From assembly GCF_000149955.1 (NCBI RefSeq), contig NC_030986.1, forward strand, positions 4,739,870 to 4,803,869: a stretch of DNA of 64,000 nucleotides. Reading direction: 5' to 3'. Shown here in pieces: positions 54,084 to 64,000 of the stretch. Position 1 is the first letter of the stretch, and the number at the start of each line of letters is the position of its first letter. Source of the DNA: Fusarium oxysporum f. sp. lycopersici 4287 (taxonomy: Eukaryota > Ascomycota > Sordariomycetes > Hypocreales > Nectriaceae). The notes beneath the pieces are model-generated. The model was not told the origin of the DNA. It saw nothing but the letters and a program-made list of their open reading frames with translations, and searched no databases. The position numbers and the translations under genes were made by a program.

Positions 54084-56125
54084 TTAATCCACACGGAGAC
54101 TCTGAAGACGGGCTTCTGTGGCAATCACCTATAATCATGTTAGCAAAGCAAAGATAAACATATGGAAAACGATAAAACTCACGTCGAGAGCCTGCTGAAC
54201 CTCCAACACCTTGCGAACCTCGCCTAGCCAATCCTTACTCAAGGTTTTGGCCCATCCATCCAAGCCGTTAATTTCTCGCGCCGCAGAATCCAGATCACCC
54301 TCCTCAAGGTACGTTTGGGTTCGGGTGAGAATGCTCTCAACATCGTTACCGTCCGCAAGACCTTGCTTCTTGAACATAACGTGGCTAAGAACCCAGCTGG
54401 AAGCGTGGCTGGCAACACCGGCCTCATCGGGTAACAATGAAGCCTTTCGGACCTCATTGGCGACACGACGGAAACGGTCGATCAGCTGGGAGGTAGTAGA
54501 GATACCGCGTTGGTAAGCGGATGGGTTAACGGAGGCGATGGCGGCATTGACAACAGGATCATCGGAAGCGATTTCTCGGAGAGCAACGAGCTCGCGAATA
54601 AAAGGGCGAGGGTGGTGGTCATCCTCCAAGCTGGCTCGGACAGCCTCAACGGCAACGTGCAGCTGCTGAGTCTTGAGGTTGGTGTCAATAACATCGTTCC
54701 AGCCTGTGGTAAGCTTCTCAAGGTCTGATACGGCAGACGACAGAGCGTTCAGCTTGCCTAGTCGGCTCTCACGCTCCTGCTCAACTTGCTTCTCAACATC
54801 CTTGGTAAACTCCTTCTTAAGGGCCAAAGCCTGCTGCGCGAGCTGGTTCTGGAGTTTCTCCTCGTTAAGTTTCTTCTCACGCTCAAGAAGCACATTAACT
54901 CGGTCCTCATAGTTTTCTCGGACCTTCTTCATCTCCTGCTCAAAGTCTTGTCGCCATTGGTTCTCCTGGTTGATCATGGTGTTCTCAACACGATCGATTA
55001 GATCTGTAGCAGCCTTGTCGAACTCCTCAATCTTTTCTCTGACTTGCTGGGCAGCCTTCTTCTCGAACTCACCCTTCATGGCCTTAAGCTTGCCTCCAAC
55101 CTTGGCGATCTCATCCTTAGCCTTGCTAACAGAGGTGCCATACTTGCCATGAGCATTGTCGGCGTTGATGACTAGGATAAGGTCGTTCACCATGTGGACG
55201 AGGTCTTGAACAACAGGCTCCTTTGCATCCTCGAGCGATAGAAGGTCGATTGGCTTCAGAGGAGGGAACTTAGAAGGCTCATTCACTTCTGGTGCTTTGA
55301 AACCAGAGTCAGACCTGGGGGTAGGAGCAGGCTCCTCAACCGCCTTCGCAACAGGCTTGGCCTCGACTGGAGCCTTAGCCTTGGGCTTGGGTTTAACAGC
55401 CTCCTCGGCCTTCTTAGCAGCGGCGGAAACAGGGCCAGCACTTGAGTGACGTCCGGCTTGGCCTGCATCGGCTACTCTCCAGGAAGCGCCGCTTTGGGCA
55501 GGAACTCGAACAGCATCCTCGGTGGCTTGAGTCTTTGATCGGCCGGTGATGTTAGGGAACCGTTTCTTGTAGTCCATCTCCTCGAGGTAGAGAACAGCCT
55601 GCTCGCCAAAGGGGACGTATTCGGTGAAGAAATCGTGGAAGTTGTCGCTCACGCGAGAGTACCAGACACCTCCAGCGAAACCAACGACACCAAGAACAAG
55701 CAGGGTGAAGACAAAGTTCTTGAGCCTTCGGAAGAAGCCCTTCTTCTTGATAGGCGCAGGCGCAGGAGGAGGAGGAGGAGGTGTCAAAGGGACGTCTGTG
55801 GTAGCGGCCTTGGTCTCGCCAACATCGTCAATGGTGGTCTCGTGGATTCTCTCGGACGTAACCGTTTGGGAAGCTGGCAAAACAGGTTGCTTAGTGGGAT
55901 CGATCTCGGACTTCTTTTCGACGGAGTAGAAACGCTGGAATTATCGTCGCGGTTAGTTTATTTCTGGTGGAAGCAACTAACACGAGCTGTGACGTTGTAA
56001 AGAAAGCTTACCTGACCAGCAAGGCCGGCACGCCGTGTAGCCGCAATGGGCCATTGGCGGGCAGCAGCGGCCACAACGGGCCTGCCGCCAAATGCCCTCA
56101 CAGACTGAAGCGAAGTTCGCAACAT
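54084..56125 (-). CDS. mic60: MIC60 (mitofilin), MICOS complex
   Basis: Inner-membrane scaffold at mitochondrial crista junctions. Three exons (56012-56125, 54183-55934, 54084-54128) encode 636 residues; the last exon is only 14 codons plus stop. The ATG at 56125 opens a typical presequence (MLRTSLQSVRAFGGRPVVAA, rich in Arg and Ala); the frame upstream starts from TTG. RFYSVEKKSEID at the first splice marks the likely cleavage region. A proline run (PLTPPPPPPAPAPIKKKGFF) precedes the single membrane helix (NFVFTLLVLGVVGFAGGVWY, about 105-126). Residues about 290-440 are coiled coil (KMKGEFEKKAAQQVREKIEE and following). The C-terminal mitofilin domain includes YQRGISTTSQLIDRFRRVA and VSSHASSWVLSH-like helices, ending IATEARLQSLRVD. 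Confidence 0.95.
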
Positions 56126-57385
56126 GAGGGATTGCAATGGCGAACAGGGCGCAGTTCGCGATGCAGTTGATTTTCGGTTAGATGGAGTTGAGAGCTGCTT
56201 CAAAAACGCTCAGGGTAAAAGTTCGGCAAAAGCCCAGCTCCCGGTTTTGTATGGAGCTAAATGTTAAGCAAGCGGCAGGAACCGGGTGACGCAACTGCCT
56301 CATCAACCGCCGAATATGATGAAGCAAAAACATTCATCTCCATGCCAAAAGGAGCAAGTTTATCTCGTAAGCTCATTCTACGTAGTTGATCAGCCGCTTT
56401 TCTCTCCCAATTTCTTGATCGACGAGACTATGGTCAGTACCTTATGATTGATTACATGTGATCAGGAGATCGAAACATGAAGTCATGTTCTGTTGAATCC
56501 CTATTCTAAAGAATTAAAATAATCTCAACATATGTTTTGATAGTTGTGTTGGCATATGCAGTATCGTCACATAACAAACACTCGTTCAATTGATGAGTTC
56601 TTACTTGGATCTGACTCCAAGACATGTCTGCCTCCCAGACTTCCTCACGAACTCCGTTTTGGGAGCAAAAAGACATGAGACCTCGAATCAGGGGCCCAAA
56701 CAACTACCCAGACTACTAGGTAGGTAGTTATAAAGAGTTTCTAATGGCAGTGCAATAGATCTACCTAAGTATTTTTATCAATCATTAGGATCCATAGTCT
56801 TTTAAATTTTATTCTGGCCTCATCCAGACTCACAATGTGAACATGTCAACTCGGTCTACAAATATTCGTTGCTTGATCACATGCAGCACAAGATTTTAAC
56901 AACATGGTCCCATAACTCATCTAATAGCAGCCATCTATTCAGAAGCTGTGAAGAAAAAGAAACTATAGAGCGGCTCGTCCATACTCTCCTGCTTGTCAAT
57001 CTCATGGGCCACCTCTGGGGAATAAGAAACCTTCAGACATTTAAGTCGCCTATGATCGAGGTCTGTAGTTTTCATGCCTCCCCTAGCCACTCCGTATTCT
57101 CTGACATGCTGAAGTGCCAGGCTACGGCACAGTCGAGCATCCAGGCCATTCAAGCTACCAAGCAACAAAATTCAAGTTCGGTATTAAAAAAGTATGGACT
57201 GAACTGATCCCTCCAAACCCAAGGACTCCGATAAATTATATGACGCGCCCCAGCTCATGCATTACCTCAGAGTCCGTAATCTCGGACAACTCGTCGTGCT
57301 GGATCCACGCTGAGGCCTCTGTGATATGTGCGTGGACGTAACGAAAAGTGGACTCTAAACCTGATGCTTCAACCTCAATACCTGC
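56126..57385. other. 1.26 kb intergenic
   Basis: mic60 promoter and the 3' region of the Rab5 gene. Open frames at 56506-56703 and 56869-57207 have no support and lie in AT-rich sequence. No repeat or RNA gene was recognised. Confidence 0.5.
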
Positions 57386-58286
57386 TTAGCAGCTGCAAGG
57401 GCCGCTGACGTTGGTGTTGGAGTTCTCGGGAGCCAGGCTGACACCTGGTCGTTGGCCCGGTCGAGCATGTCGTGGACCAGCTTGGTCCAGAGGCAGCTTC
57501 TTAGCTATGGCTGTGAAAAGAGTTTGGACGTTCTCGGCAGTCTTGGCAGAAGTCTCGAAGAAGAGGAGGCCAGCCTCACGAGCATAAGCCTCAGCATCGG
57601 CGGTGGGAATGGCTCGTTTGTCGGGTTGCTCAGTAACCAAATCCAGCTTGTTTCCTGCGAGGGCAATGACAATGTTCTCATTCGCCTGGCGTTGGAGCTC
57701 CTTAACCCAAGCCTTTGCCTTGTCTAGTGATGCCTGGAGGAATATTAACATGGCCCTATGGTGGTTGTAAATCTGGTGAACGTACAGATTGAGTGATATC
57801 GTAAACGACAACGGCGCAGTTTGCATTTCGGTAGTACATGGGAGCGAGAGACTTGTAGCGTTCCTGGCCGGCAGTATCCCAAATCTCGAACTTGACAGTA
57901 GTGTTCTCATCGAGAGAGATGGTCTGGGTCAAGAAGGCAGCACCGATGGTGGACTCGCGATAGGAATCGAATTGGTCCTAGAAGGTCTTGGTAAGTTGCT
58001 GTCTCATACAATGACGTGGGCGCCAGTAGTTCATACCTTGACAAATCGCAAGACTATTGAACTCTGAGGTGAAAAATTAGTAAACCATCATATCAGAGAC
58101 TGTCGTTGCGATATACCTTTCCGACAGCGGACTCGCCTATGTCACAAGTTAGCATATATGCTATGAAACCGAAACGGGCAGGCAAGGAATGCCGACACCA
58201 TGTAACATACCTAGAAGAACCAGCTTAAACTGAGCGAACCGGGTGTTAGTGCCGCGGGCGCCAGCGGGAGGTTGTCGGGAGGCCAT
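57386..58286 (-). CDS. Rab5-type small GTPase (Vps21/Ypt5)
   Basis: Controls early-endosome fusion and transport; cycles between GDP and GTP on membranes. Five exons (58211-58286, 58117-58136, 58037-58063, 57786-57977, 57386-57733) encode 220 residues. The second and third exons are only 20 and 27 nt and together encode the P-loop and following helix, [16 protein letters not shown], with K32. Other motifs: the effector loop [16 protein letters not shown] with the switch-I threonine, [20 protein letters not shown], the Rab-family GNKLDL base-binding motif, ETSAKT, and a C-terminal CSC for double geranylgeranylation. The AAFLTQ and [15 protein letters not shown] segments are typical of the Rab5 subfamily. 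It shares an 895 bp divergent spacer with sac1. Confidence 0.96.
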
Positions 58287-59181
58287 AATGAGAGATGGGA
58301 ATGTGGTTTCGAGATGAAGAGGTACGGAGAGCGTCTAACAAGAGTGATAGTGGCAGCAGCAGTGGCGGTATGACCTGAAGGTTGAGGGATCGGACGTGTC
58401 CTAGAACAACGGCGTGGAGAGACGCTCGGACCGGAAATCGTATCGGGGTGATTGCGCGACGGAAGCGAATCGAGGAAGAAGGGAGATTTAGGGCGAGAAG
58501 GTAGGCGACGATAGTGAGATGCAAGACAAAAGTCGAGGCTGAAGGTGAGAGGCGAGTCTTAAGATGGGGCTTCGCTTCTTTGATTAAGACGGGACAGACG
58601 TGGATGGGACTTGGGGAGGTAAAGTGACTGCCTTGGTTCTTTAGTCCTGAGCCGTGACTGGCTCAAATGGCACGAGGCACACGTCAGGCAGGGCCTGTTT
58701 TGGTGAGGGACACCCACTGTGCCACTGTAGTAGGCGGGAAGACGGGGTCTCGGAGAGGTACACTTGCGCAATGCTCACACGGTAGCTGTACTGATCCAAG
58801 GACCCCGATTTGGGCGAACGGCATGTACCTCTACATCTTACGAGCCTCATCCCATGGCTCTGGGCTTGTGACGTGGGTCCCGCCTTGAGCCACAATGGTC
58901 CCCTTAAGTTCAATCCATCCCGTCATTACGATTAACCATGTGGCTGTGCTATAGCTTCGCTGCGCTGGCCTCATCAACTCGTCTGCCAATTCAAGCTAAC
59001 CATCCAATACCGTACCAACTCAGCCCATCCCTCACGTCGTGTCCCTTTTTTTCTTATTTCACTATCTCTTGCAGCCGTCAAGGGTGAACAAGTCGCCAGT
59101 TGGCCACTCTTAATTCCCGGGCTTTACTATAACCTTCAACCTTTTTTTTATCTCGCTTTCCTAATCTTTACAGCTTCAGCT
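58287..59181. promoter_or_regulatory. Divergent promoter, Rab5 / sac1
   Basis: An 895 bp spacer between two divergent starts with pyrimidine-rich tracts just before sac1 (cctttttttt-like run at 59137-59150 and tttttttctt at 59045-59054). No specific site assigned. Confidence 0.5.
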
Positions 59182-61438
59182 ATGGCGCAGCTCAACACCC
59201 CCAAATTGCCTTATCGCGACATTAATGTCAAGATCGCCAACGACTCTTATACTTTCACTTCGCCTTCGTCTCCCGATGCGCCCGCCCTGGTAATCGATCG
59301 TCCCACTGGTGATGTCCGCCTGAGTGAAGCCAGCGCCGCATCAGCCAAGAGAACAACTCGCGTCTCGAGTATCGCTGGTATTCTGGGAATTATTCAGCTT
59401 CGCCTTGGTTCGTCTCTGCCGTGCCAAATCTTGGGCTGATGTCCTCTGGTTTTGGCTTGTGCATTTCACTGACCATGTAAAGACAAGTATGTCATCTTCA
59501 TCACGAAAGCCCAGCCTGTCGGCCGTCTCAAAGGCCACATGGTGTATAAGGTCGCTGCCACGGAGATCCTGCCCATGCGCGAGCGCTTGATTCACGACCC
59601 CGACGAAGACATCTTCATTCAGCTTCTTAAGAACTTTTTGGCTTCAGGGCCTATGTACTTTTCTTATTCCATCGATCTTACCAACTCCTTCCAACGTCAG
59701 GCCCAGGCCGACACTTCCAAGCCCCTGTGGATGCAGGCCGACGATCGTTTCTTCTTCAACAAGTATCTTCAGGGCGATTTAATCGACTTCCGCACCCGAG
59801 GCGCTCGATCACAGCCTGGCGCACAACCCGGCGTTGACCCCTATATCCTACCATGCATCTTCGGCATGCTTGAGATCAAGCCTACCACATTCAAGGGCAA
59901 CCCCTTGACTCTGGTTCTTATTACCCGCCGATCCCGCCACCGTGGTGGTACCAGGTACTTTACTCGAGGTGTAGATGATGAAGGACACGTCGCCAACTAC
60001 AATGAGACGGAACAAATCATCATCCTCAATGACAGCAGCAGCGGGTTAGGTGGATACGCAGGCAGTTCGGACATGCAGAGCGGCAAGTTTGGCGCTGGCG
60101 CCGGTCAAGAGATGCAGATATTCTCTTATGTCCAGACCCGTGGTAGCGTTCCTACGTTTTGGGCTGAAATCAACAGCTTGCGATATGTTCCTAAGCTTCA
60201 AATCCGCGGCGTCGATGCAGCTTTCTCCGCTGCTCAGAAACACTTCGACGAGCAAATTCGCTTATATGGTGACAACTATCTCATCAACTTGGTCAACCAG
60301 AAGGGTCGCGAGCAGCGGGTCAAGCAATCGTACGAGCAGATGGTGGAGAAGCTCGTCTCTTCTCCTAAGGAGCGGCAAGAAGCAGATCTGCTCACCGAGG
60401 AGAAGTTCACCACAATTCAGCCGGAGGGCAAACGCCAAGAGTTTGACCGGCTGCACTATGTCTACTTTGACTACCACAGCGAGACAAAGGGCATGAAGAT
60501 GCACAAGGCTTACGCTCTTATTGAGAAGTTGGCCGATGCATTGGAGAAGCAGGGCTACTTCCGTGCCATTGACACCCCATCTAGCGTTGACGGTAGCCTC
60601 GACGCCCGGAGCTACCAGACGAGTGTCATGCGTACAAACTGCATGGACTGCCTCGACCGAACGAATGTTGTCCAGAGCATGTTCGCTCGGCATAAGCTTG
60701 ACCGCATCTTTGAGGATGTTGGCTTCATGCCCCGCGGCTCTTCATTCCGTGACGAGGATCCTGCTTTTGAGGATTTGTTCCGTAATCTCTGGGCTGACAA
60801 CGCTGATGTTGTCTCCAACTCATATGCTGGCACTGGTGCCATGAAGACTGATGTCACACGTACTGGTAACCGAACCAAAGTCGGTGCCCTTCAGGATGCC
60901 CGTATTGGTATCACACGTTATTTCCGTAACAACTTCCTCGATGGACCCCGACAAGATTCTTTTGATCTTTTCCTTGGAGCTTACCGACCAGGCTCAACCA
61001 ATATCGGCACTACTCTGGTCTTCACTGACCGTCGACCGGTCTTGATCCAGGCTATTCCCTATATCCTTGCCTTCAGTGTCTTCATTGTATTCATTGGCCT
61101 CTTCACCCGCCGAGACCCAGAGGCAAGCGCCCTGCCTCTTCGTATCTTCCTTTTCTTCTGGATGGCTATTGCTGCCTGGTCTTTCTACTTTGTCTGGAAT
61201 CACGGCATGCTCTATGTAGGTTTCTCGCTGCATGACACTCACCTCAAACCATTCTAATTCTTTTTAGGTTAACTGGCCACGCCTCAACCCCAGGCCATTT
61301 GCTGTCGAGGGCTACAATGAGCACTTCGCCAAGGCGCGTAAGGACTCTGTCATTGGAACCTATGTGGCGAAACACGAGAGGGGGCTCAGCACAGCTCGAT
61401 ACCTCAATGCCGAGGAGGGCAAGAAGAGGATTGAATAG
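59182..61438 (+). CDS. sac1: Sac1 phosphoinositide phosphatase
   Basis: Dephosphorylates phosphatidylinositol 4-phosphate at the ER and Golgi. Three exons (59182-59407, 59483-61215, 61268-61438) encode 709 residues. The Sac domain fills most of the protein, with FYSYSIDLTNSFQ-type helix (PMYFSYSIDLTNSFQRQ), PCIFGMLEIKP, ITRRSRHRGGTRYFTRGVDD, FWAEINSLRYVPKL and the catalytic C-x5-R motif, C462-M-D-C-L-D-R468, in RTNCMDCLDRTNVVQ. Two C-terminal membrane helices follow (AIPYILAFSVFIVFIGLF and LRIFLFFWMAIAAWSFYFVW). The last exon encodes VNWPRLNPRPFAVEGYNEHF and a charged tail ending GKKRIE. The length and topology match yeast Sac1 apart from an inserted low-complexity loop (SSSGLGGYAGSSDMQSGKFG) near residue 265. 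Confidence 0.97.
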
Positions 61439-62243
61439 AATCAAAAGGGGGCTTGAACTTTGGTTATAATGTGGGTGCTTTGCTTTGGTGGCGCGGTGAC
61501 ATAGCTTTGACGGTTTTCTTTGTTCAAAGACTATAGAAACCTGCTTTTTCTGATTCTTTTAAACCAGCTGGGTGGGTAGGGATAATCAAGACAATTGTTG
61601 TAATGATGTTGTTTGTCTAGATGACTTTGTCTATGCGCAGATAGTGTCTACTTTAATATAGGTCTGGATGAACCCTCAGAGTCAAATGACTCAAGGCCTT
61701 GAATCTAGGGGCCAAACAAACTATTATCTTATCAAGATGCCGTTAGCCTATCTGAAGTTTCTTAAATCCATCCCAAGATTACACAAATGCCATTACTACT
61801 TGAGATCGGGAAGTCTTTTTTTTAGACCTCCCTATATGGTTTACAGTGTGGTGCGATGAAGAGAATTGGACAGAACTACATGAGTATTATTAATCTAAGT
61901 TACAAATATGATGACAGGAGTATTAATAAACAAAGAAAACTGTCGCTCATAATTCAGACATTTGCTCCAAGGCAAGATGCTCCCACCAAAAGACAAGGCG
62001 CCACGCCATGCTTCTCCCCACAGGCGGGAAAGGGGTATCAAAATCGGATAATGCTCTGGTATCCAAAAGAAAGAGAAAGAGGGAATAATTGGTAAGAATA
62101 GTAAAGAAAATGCTAAGGACAAGTGAGGTGTGGAATAATGAAATAGTGGTATCTTTTTTTGGCAGCACTCAGTCCCATGTAGAAAACTCCTGCGATACAC
62201 AATCCTCCCCACGACTCCAAGTTTCAGAGGGGCTTGTCTCAGC
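61439..62243. other. Intergenic, convergent 3' ends
   Basis: AT-rich spacer between the sac1 stop and the terminal minus-strand gene. Likely 3' untranslated regions; the minus frame at 61895-62365 is not supported. Confidence 0.55.
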
Positions 62244-63965
62244 TCATAGCCAAAGGAGCCATCTGACACCTTGCCAAATGCCCTGCCCAAGGCCCAGAAA
62301 GAGTCTGAAAATGGTAACGACAAACCAAACATACCACATAAAGCCAACAAGCACCCACTCAACAACGGACCACATTCCGCGACGGAGCCATCTGAATCTC
62401 CTGCGTCTGTTGCGCATCATCTTGTCGGTCAGATCGGTGACATGCTTGACCTTGAGGAGCTGACCCAAGGCCAAGTCTTTGCCAGTCTCATCAGCTTGGT
62501 CTGATGCCTCGCGTGTCATGCCTGATAGTTCATCTGCGATTCGAGAGCGAACACACCAGATGCGCTCCTCTAGTTTCGGACGCGTTTGGGCAGTGAATTT
62601 ATCGGCTGACGTCTGCCACTGCTCAATTGATGTTTGGATCGCCACGTCTAGGGTCTGGCGAGCTATGCGGAAGTGGTCGGAGCAAGGGACCGCATCGTCG
62701 AAAGGCAGTGACTTTTTGGGTGTCAATTTTGCGATGTCAACCCATGGTATTCCCACTGGGCTTGATTGTGGTGAAGAAATGAATTCCTGAAGGTCATTGC
62801 TGGGAAGTGGTTTCTTCAGCTCCTGAGCCCGGCGAGAAATCTCCATGGCTTTGATGCCAGAGGTAAGAATAAGCGTACGAAGTCGGGCAATTTCACGCTT
62901 CGAAAGTTGTCCTTCCTGGGGAATGGCCTGATTTGCAATGGACCACTTCCGTGCTCTGAAATTATCGGGCTCGTTGAACCGAACCATTGGAGCAGCCTCG
63001 TCAGCCTCCCTTTCCATAATTCGAGGACCATCCTTGACACTCTCCTGGCACGACTCTACTTCCGACATAGCAGGCTCGACGATGGTCACCTTTTCAACTT
63101 GTTGAGGCTTGCTAGGGCTTGAGATTCCAGAAGTATCAGGCGCGGGCGGTTTGCTGGCATCAACACGAGATTGAGAAGGTTGTAGCTTCTTTACGTCAGT
63201 TGCTGATTGGCCATGCGTTTCTGCCATGGGCTGAAACTGTGGCATCGAATCCAAGAAGTGTTTAGCCCCATGTTGAGGCTCGGGCTTGTTACGCCTCGAG
63301 TTTGTTCGCGACAAATTGAGAGAAATTCTTGATCTTCCCTTGGGCTGATCATTATCAGATTCATCAGAAGAGAGAACATCAGTGGTTCCCTCCATGGTGA
63401 TGTCCTTTTTCCACAACATATCGCCCAATCTCGAAACACCACCTCGGATTACCGTGTCAATACGAGGGCCCTTAAACATGCCTCGAAGTCCAGCCTGGTC
63501 GTCGCCCCTTGGCCTAATACTACCCACGCTACGCTGGTGTTTGTGGCTCTCGAAGGTTGGCCGTGAATTAGATGGGTTTCGTTCAAGCGGCTTGGTTTCC
63601 GTCGGGGATAAAGGATCTGGAATGGAAGGTCTTCTGCTGGATGCCTCCGTCTCCAATGCCTGTTCTTCAGGCTCGTCACGCGTCTTGTCCTTAAAAATTT
63701 GCTTTACTTTTGTAAATGGATTTCTGGAGGGAGATGATGATCGACTAGACGGTGCCGACAGCTGTAGACCAGTCGGTGGTGCCGATAGACTGTATTGAGG
63801 AGCAAGTTCAGGTGACATAGGCTGCGGAGAGTCGGTGTGTTCTTTGCTGTTTCTGCCGCGTTGGGACCCTCCTCCCGTATTCCTTCCCAGTTTTGGCAGT
63901 GATGGGATTTCCAAGGAAGCTCTGTTGTGAATGGGGCGGTTTTCTGAATCTTTAGAATCCATCAT
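62244..63965 (-). CDS. Unknown protein with C-terminal membrane anchor (5' end uncertain)
   Basis: A frame of 573 codons from the ATG at 63965; the frame is also open upstream to the window edge, and an acceptor-like ctagcag lies at about 63978-63984, so an earlier exon outside the window is possible. The first 400 residues are disordered and Ser/Pro/Arg-rich, with a conserved-looking block GMFKGPRIDTVIRGGVSRLG and DMLWKKDITMEGTTDVLSSD. The C-terminal third is helical: FRARKWSIANQAIPQEG, LSKREIARLRTLILTSGIKA, MEISRRAQELKKP, then RSRIADELSGMTREASDQAD. An Arg-rich run (RNRRRRFRWLRRG) precedes two hydrophobic stretches at the very end (WVLVGFMWYVWFVVTIFRLF). I do not recognise a named family. 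A tail-anchored endomembrane protein is likely from topology. Confidence 0.75.
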   Translation of the reverse strand: MMDSKDSENRPIHNRASLEIPSLPKLGRNTGGGSQRGRNSKEHTDSPQPMSPELAPQYSLSAPPTGLQLSAPSSRSSSPSRNPFTKVKQIFKDKTRDEPEEQALETEASSRRPSIPDPLSPTETKPLERNPSNSRPTFESHKHQRSVGSIRPRGDDQAGLRGMFKGPRIDTVIRGGVSRLGDMLWKKDITMEGTTDVLSSDESDNDQPKGRSRISLNLSRTNSRRNKPEPQHGAKHFLDSMPQFQPMAETHGQSATDVKKLQPSQSRVDASKPPAPDTSGISSPSKPQQVEKVTIVEPAMSEVESCQESVKDGPRIMEREADEAAPMVRFNEPDNFRARKWSIANQAIPQEGQLSKREIARLRTLILTSGIKAMEISRRAQELKKPLPSNDLQEFISSPQSSPVGIPWVDIAKLTPKKSLPFDDAVPCSDHFRIARQTLDVAIQTSIEQWQTSADKFTAQTRPKLEERIWCVRSRIADELSGMTREASDQADETGKDLALGQLLKVKHVTDLTDKMMRNRRRRFRWLRRGMWSVVEWVLVGFMWYVWFVVTIFRLFLGLGQGIWQGVRWLLWL

Positions 63966-64000
63966 ATTCCACTCTCTGCTAGTGGCCAGCTGATATTGTG

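Overview
The window is nuclear DNA of a filamentous ascomycete, most likely a Fusarium or close Hypocreales species. Genes are dense and carry short introns (about 40-90 nt, GT-AG, with some CTAAC-like branch sites). The proteins are fungal-specific types: a Zn2Cys6 regulator, fungal Scm3 and Spc7, Atg6 and Atg14, a twin-CX9C Emi1-like protein, DUF3835- and DUF3807-like proteins. The one tRNA has no encoded CCA. I see no operon, CRISPR array or intact transposon. The genus is inferred from overall gene content, not from a diagnostic marker. Gene models were spliced by hand. For each I checked that the summed coding exons are a multiple of three and that the joined frame stays open.

Region 1 (1-15.6 kb) is accessory-like and gene-poor. 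It holds a decayed gene fragment, an MFS sugar-type transporter and a bacterial-AtsA-like cytosolic sulfatase facing each other across one CGG-rich 0.8 kb promoter, a full-length ABCC (MRP-type) exporter, 2.6 kb without a convincing gene, and a Zn2Cys6 transcription factor. Uptake, hydrolysis, export and regulation of a sulfated compound is a plausible but unproven theme.

Region 2 (15.9-36 kb) is housekeeping. It holds an AAA+ ATPase, a MYND-finger protein, Atg6/Beclin-1, the CENP-A chaperone Scm3, CK2 alpha, two small conserved proteins, Atg14, a tRNA-Val(AAC), an Emi1-like mitochondrial protein and ribosomal protein S11 (uS17). Atg6 and Atg14, two subunits of the same autophagy PI3-kinase complex, lie about 9 kb apart. 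In S11 the start codon itself is split by an intron.

Region 3 (36-49.8 kb) holds Spc7/KNL1 with PP1-docking and MELT-like motifs, sharing a promoter with S11. Next is an orphan membrane-anchored, Q/S/P-rich gene whose single 2.5 kb frame is broken by two stops that two introns of length 3n would remove. Then come a 57-residue cysteine-rich protein too short for ordinary ORF calling, a URI/Bud27-type prefoldin protein, and a two-domain GFA/CENP-V-like zinc protein.

Region 4 (50-64 kb) holds two folylpolyglutamate-synthase paralogues arranged tail to tail 48 bp apart (one with three introns, one with none), MIC60, a Rab5-type GTPase with 20- and 27-nt exons, the Sac1 phosphoinositide phosphatase, and a C-terminally membrane-anchored unknown protein that runs to the window edge. 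Several genes serve phosphoinositide and endomembrane traffic (Atg6, Atg14, Rab5, Sac1) or the centromere (Scm3, Spc7). Nothing in the sequence shows that they are co-regulated.
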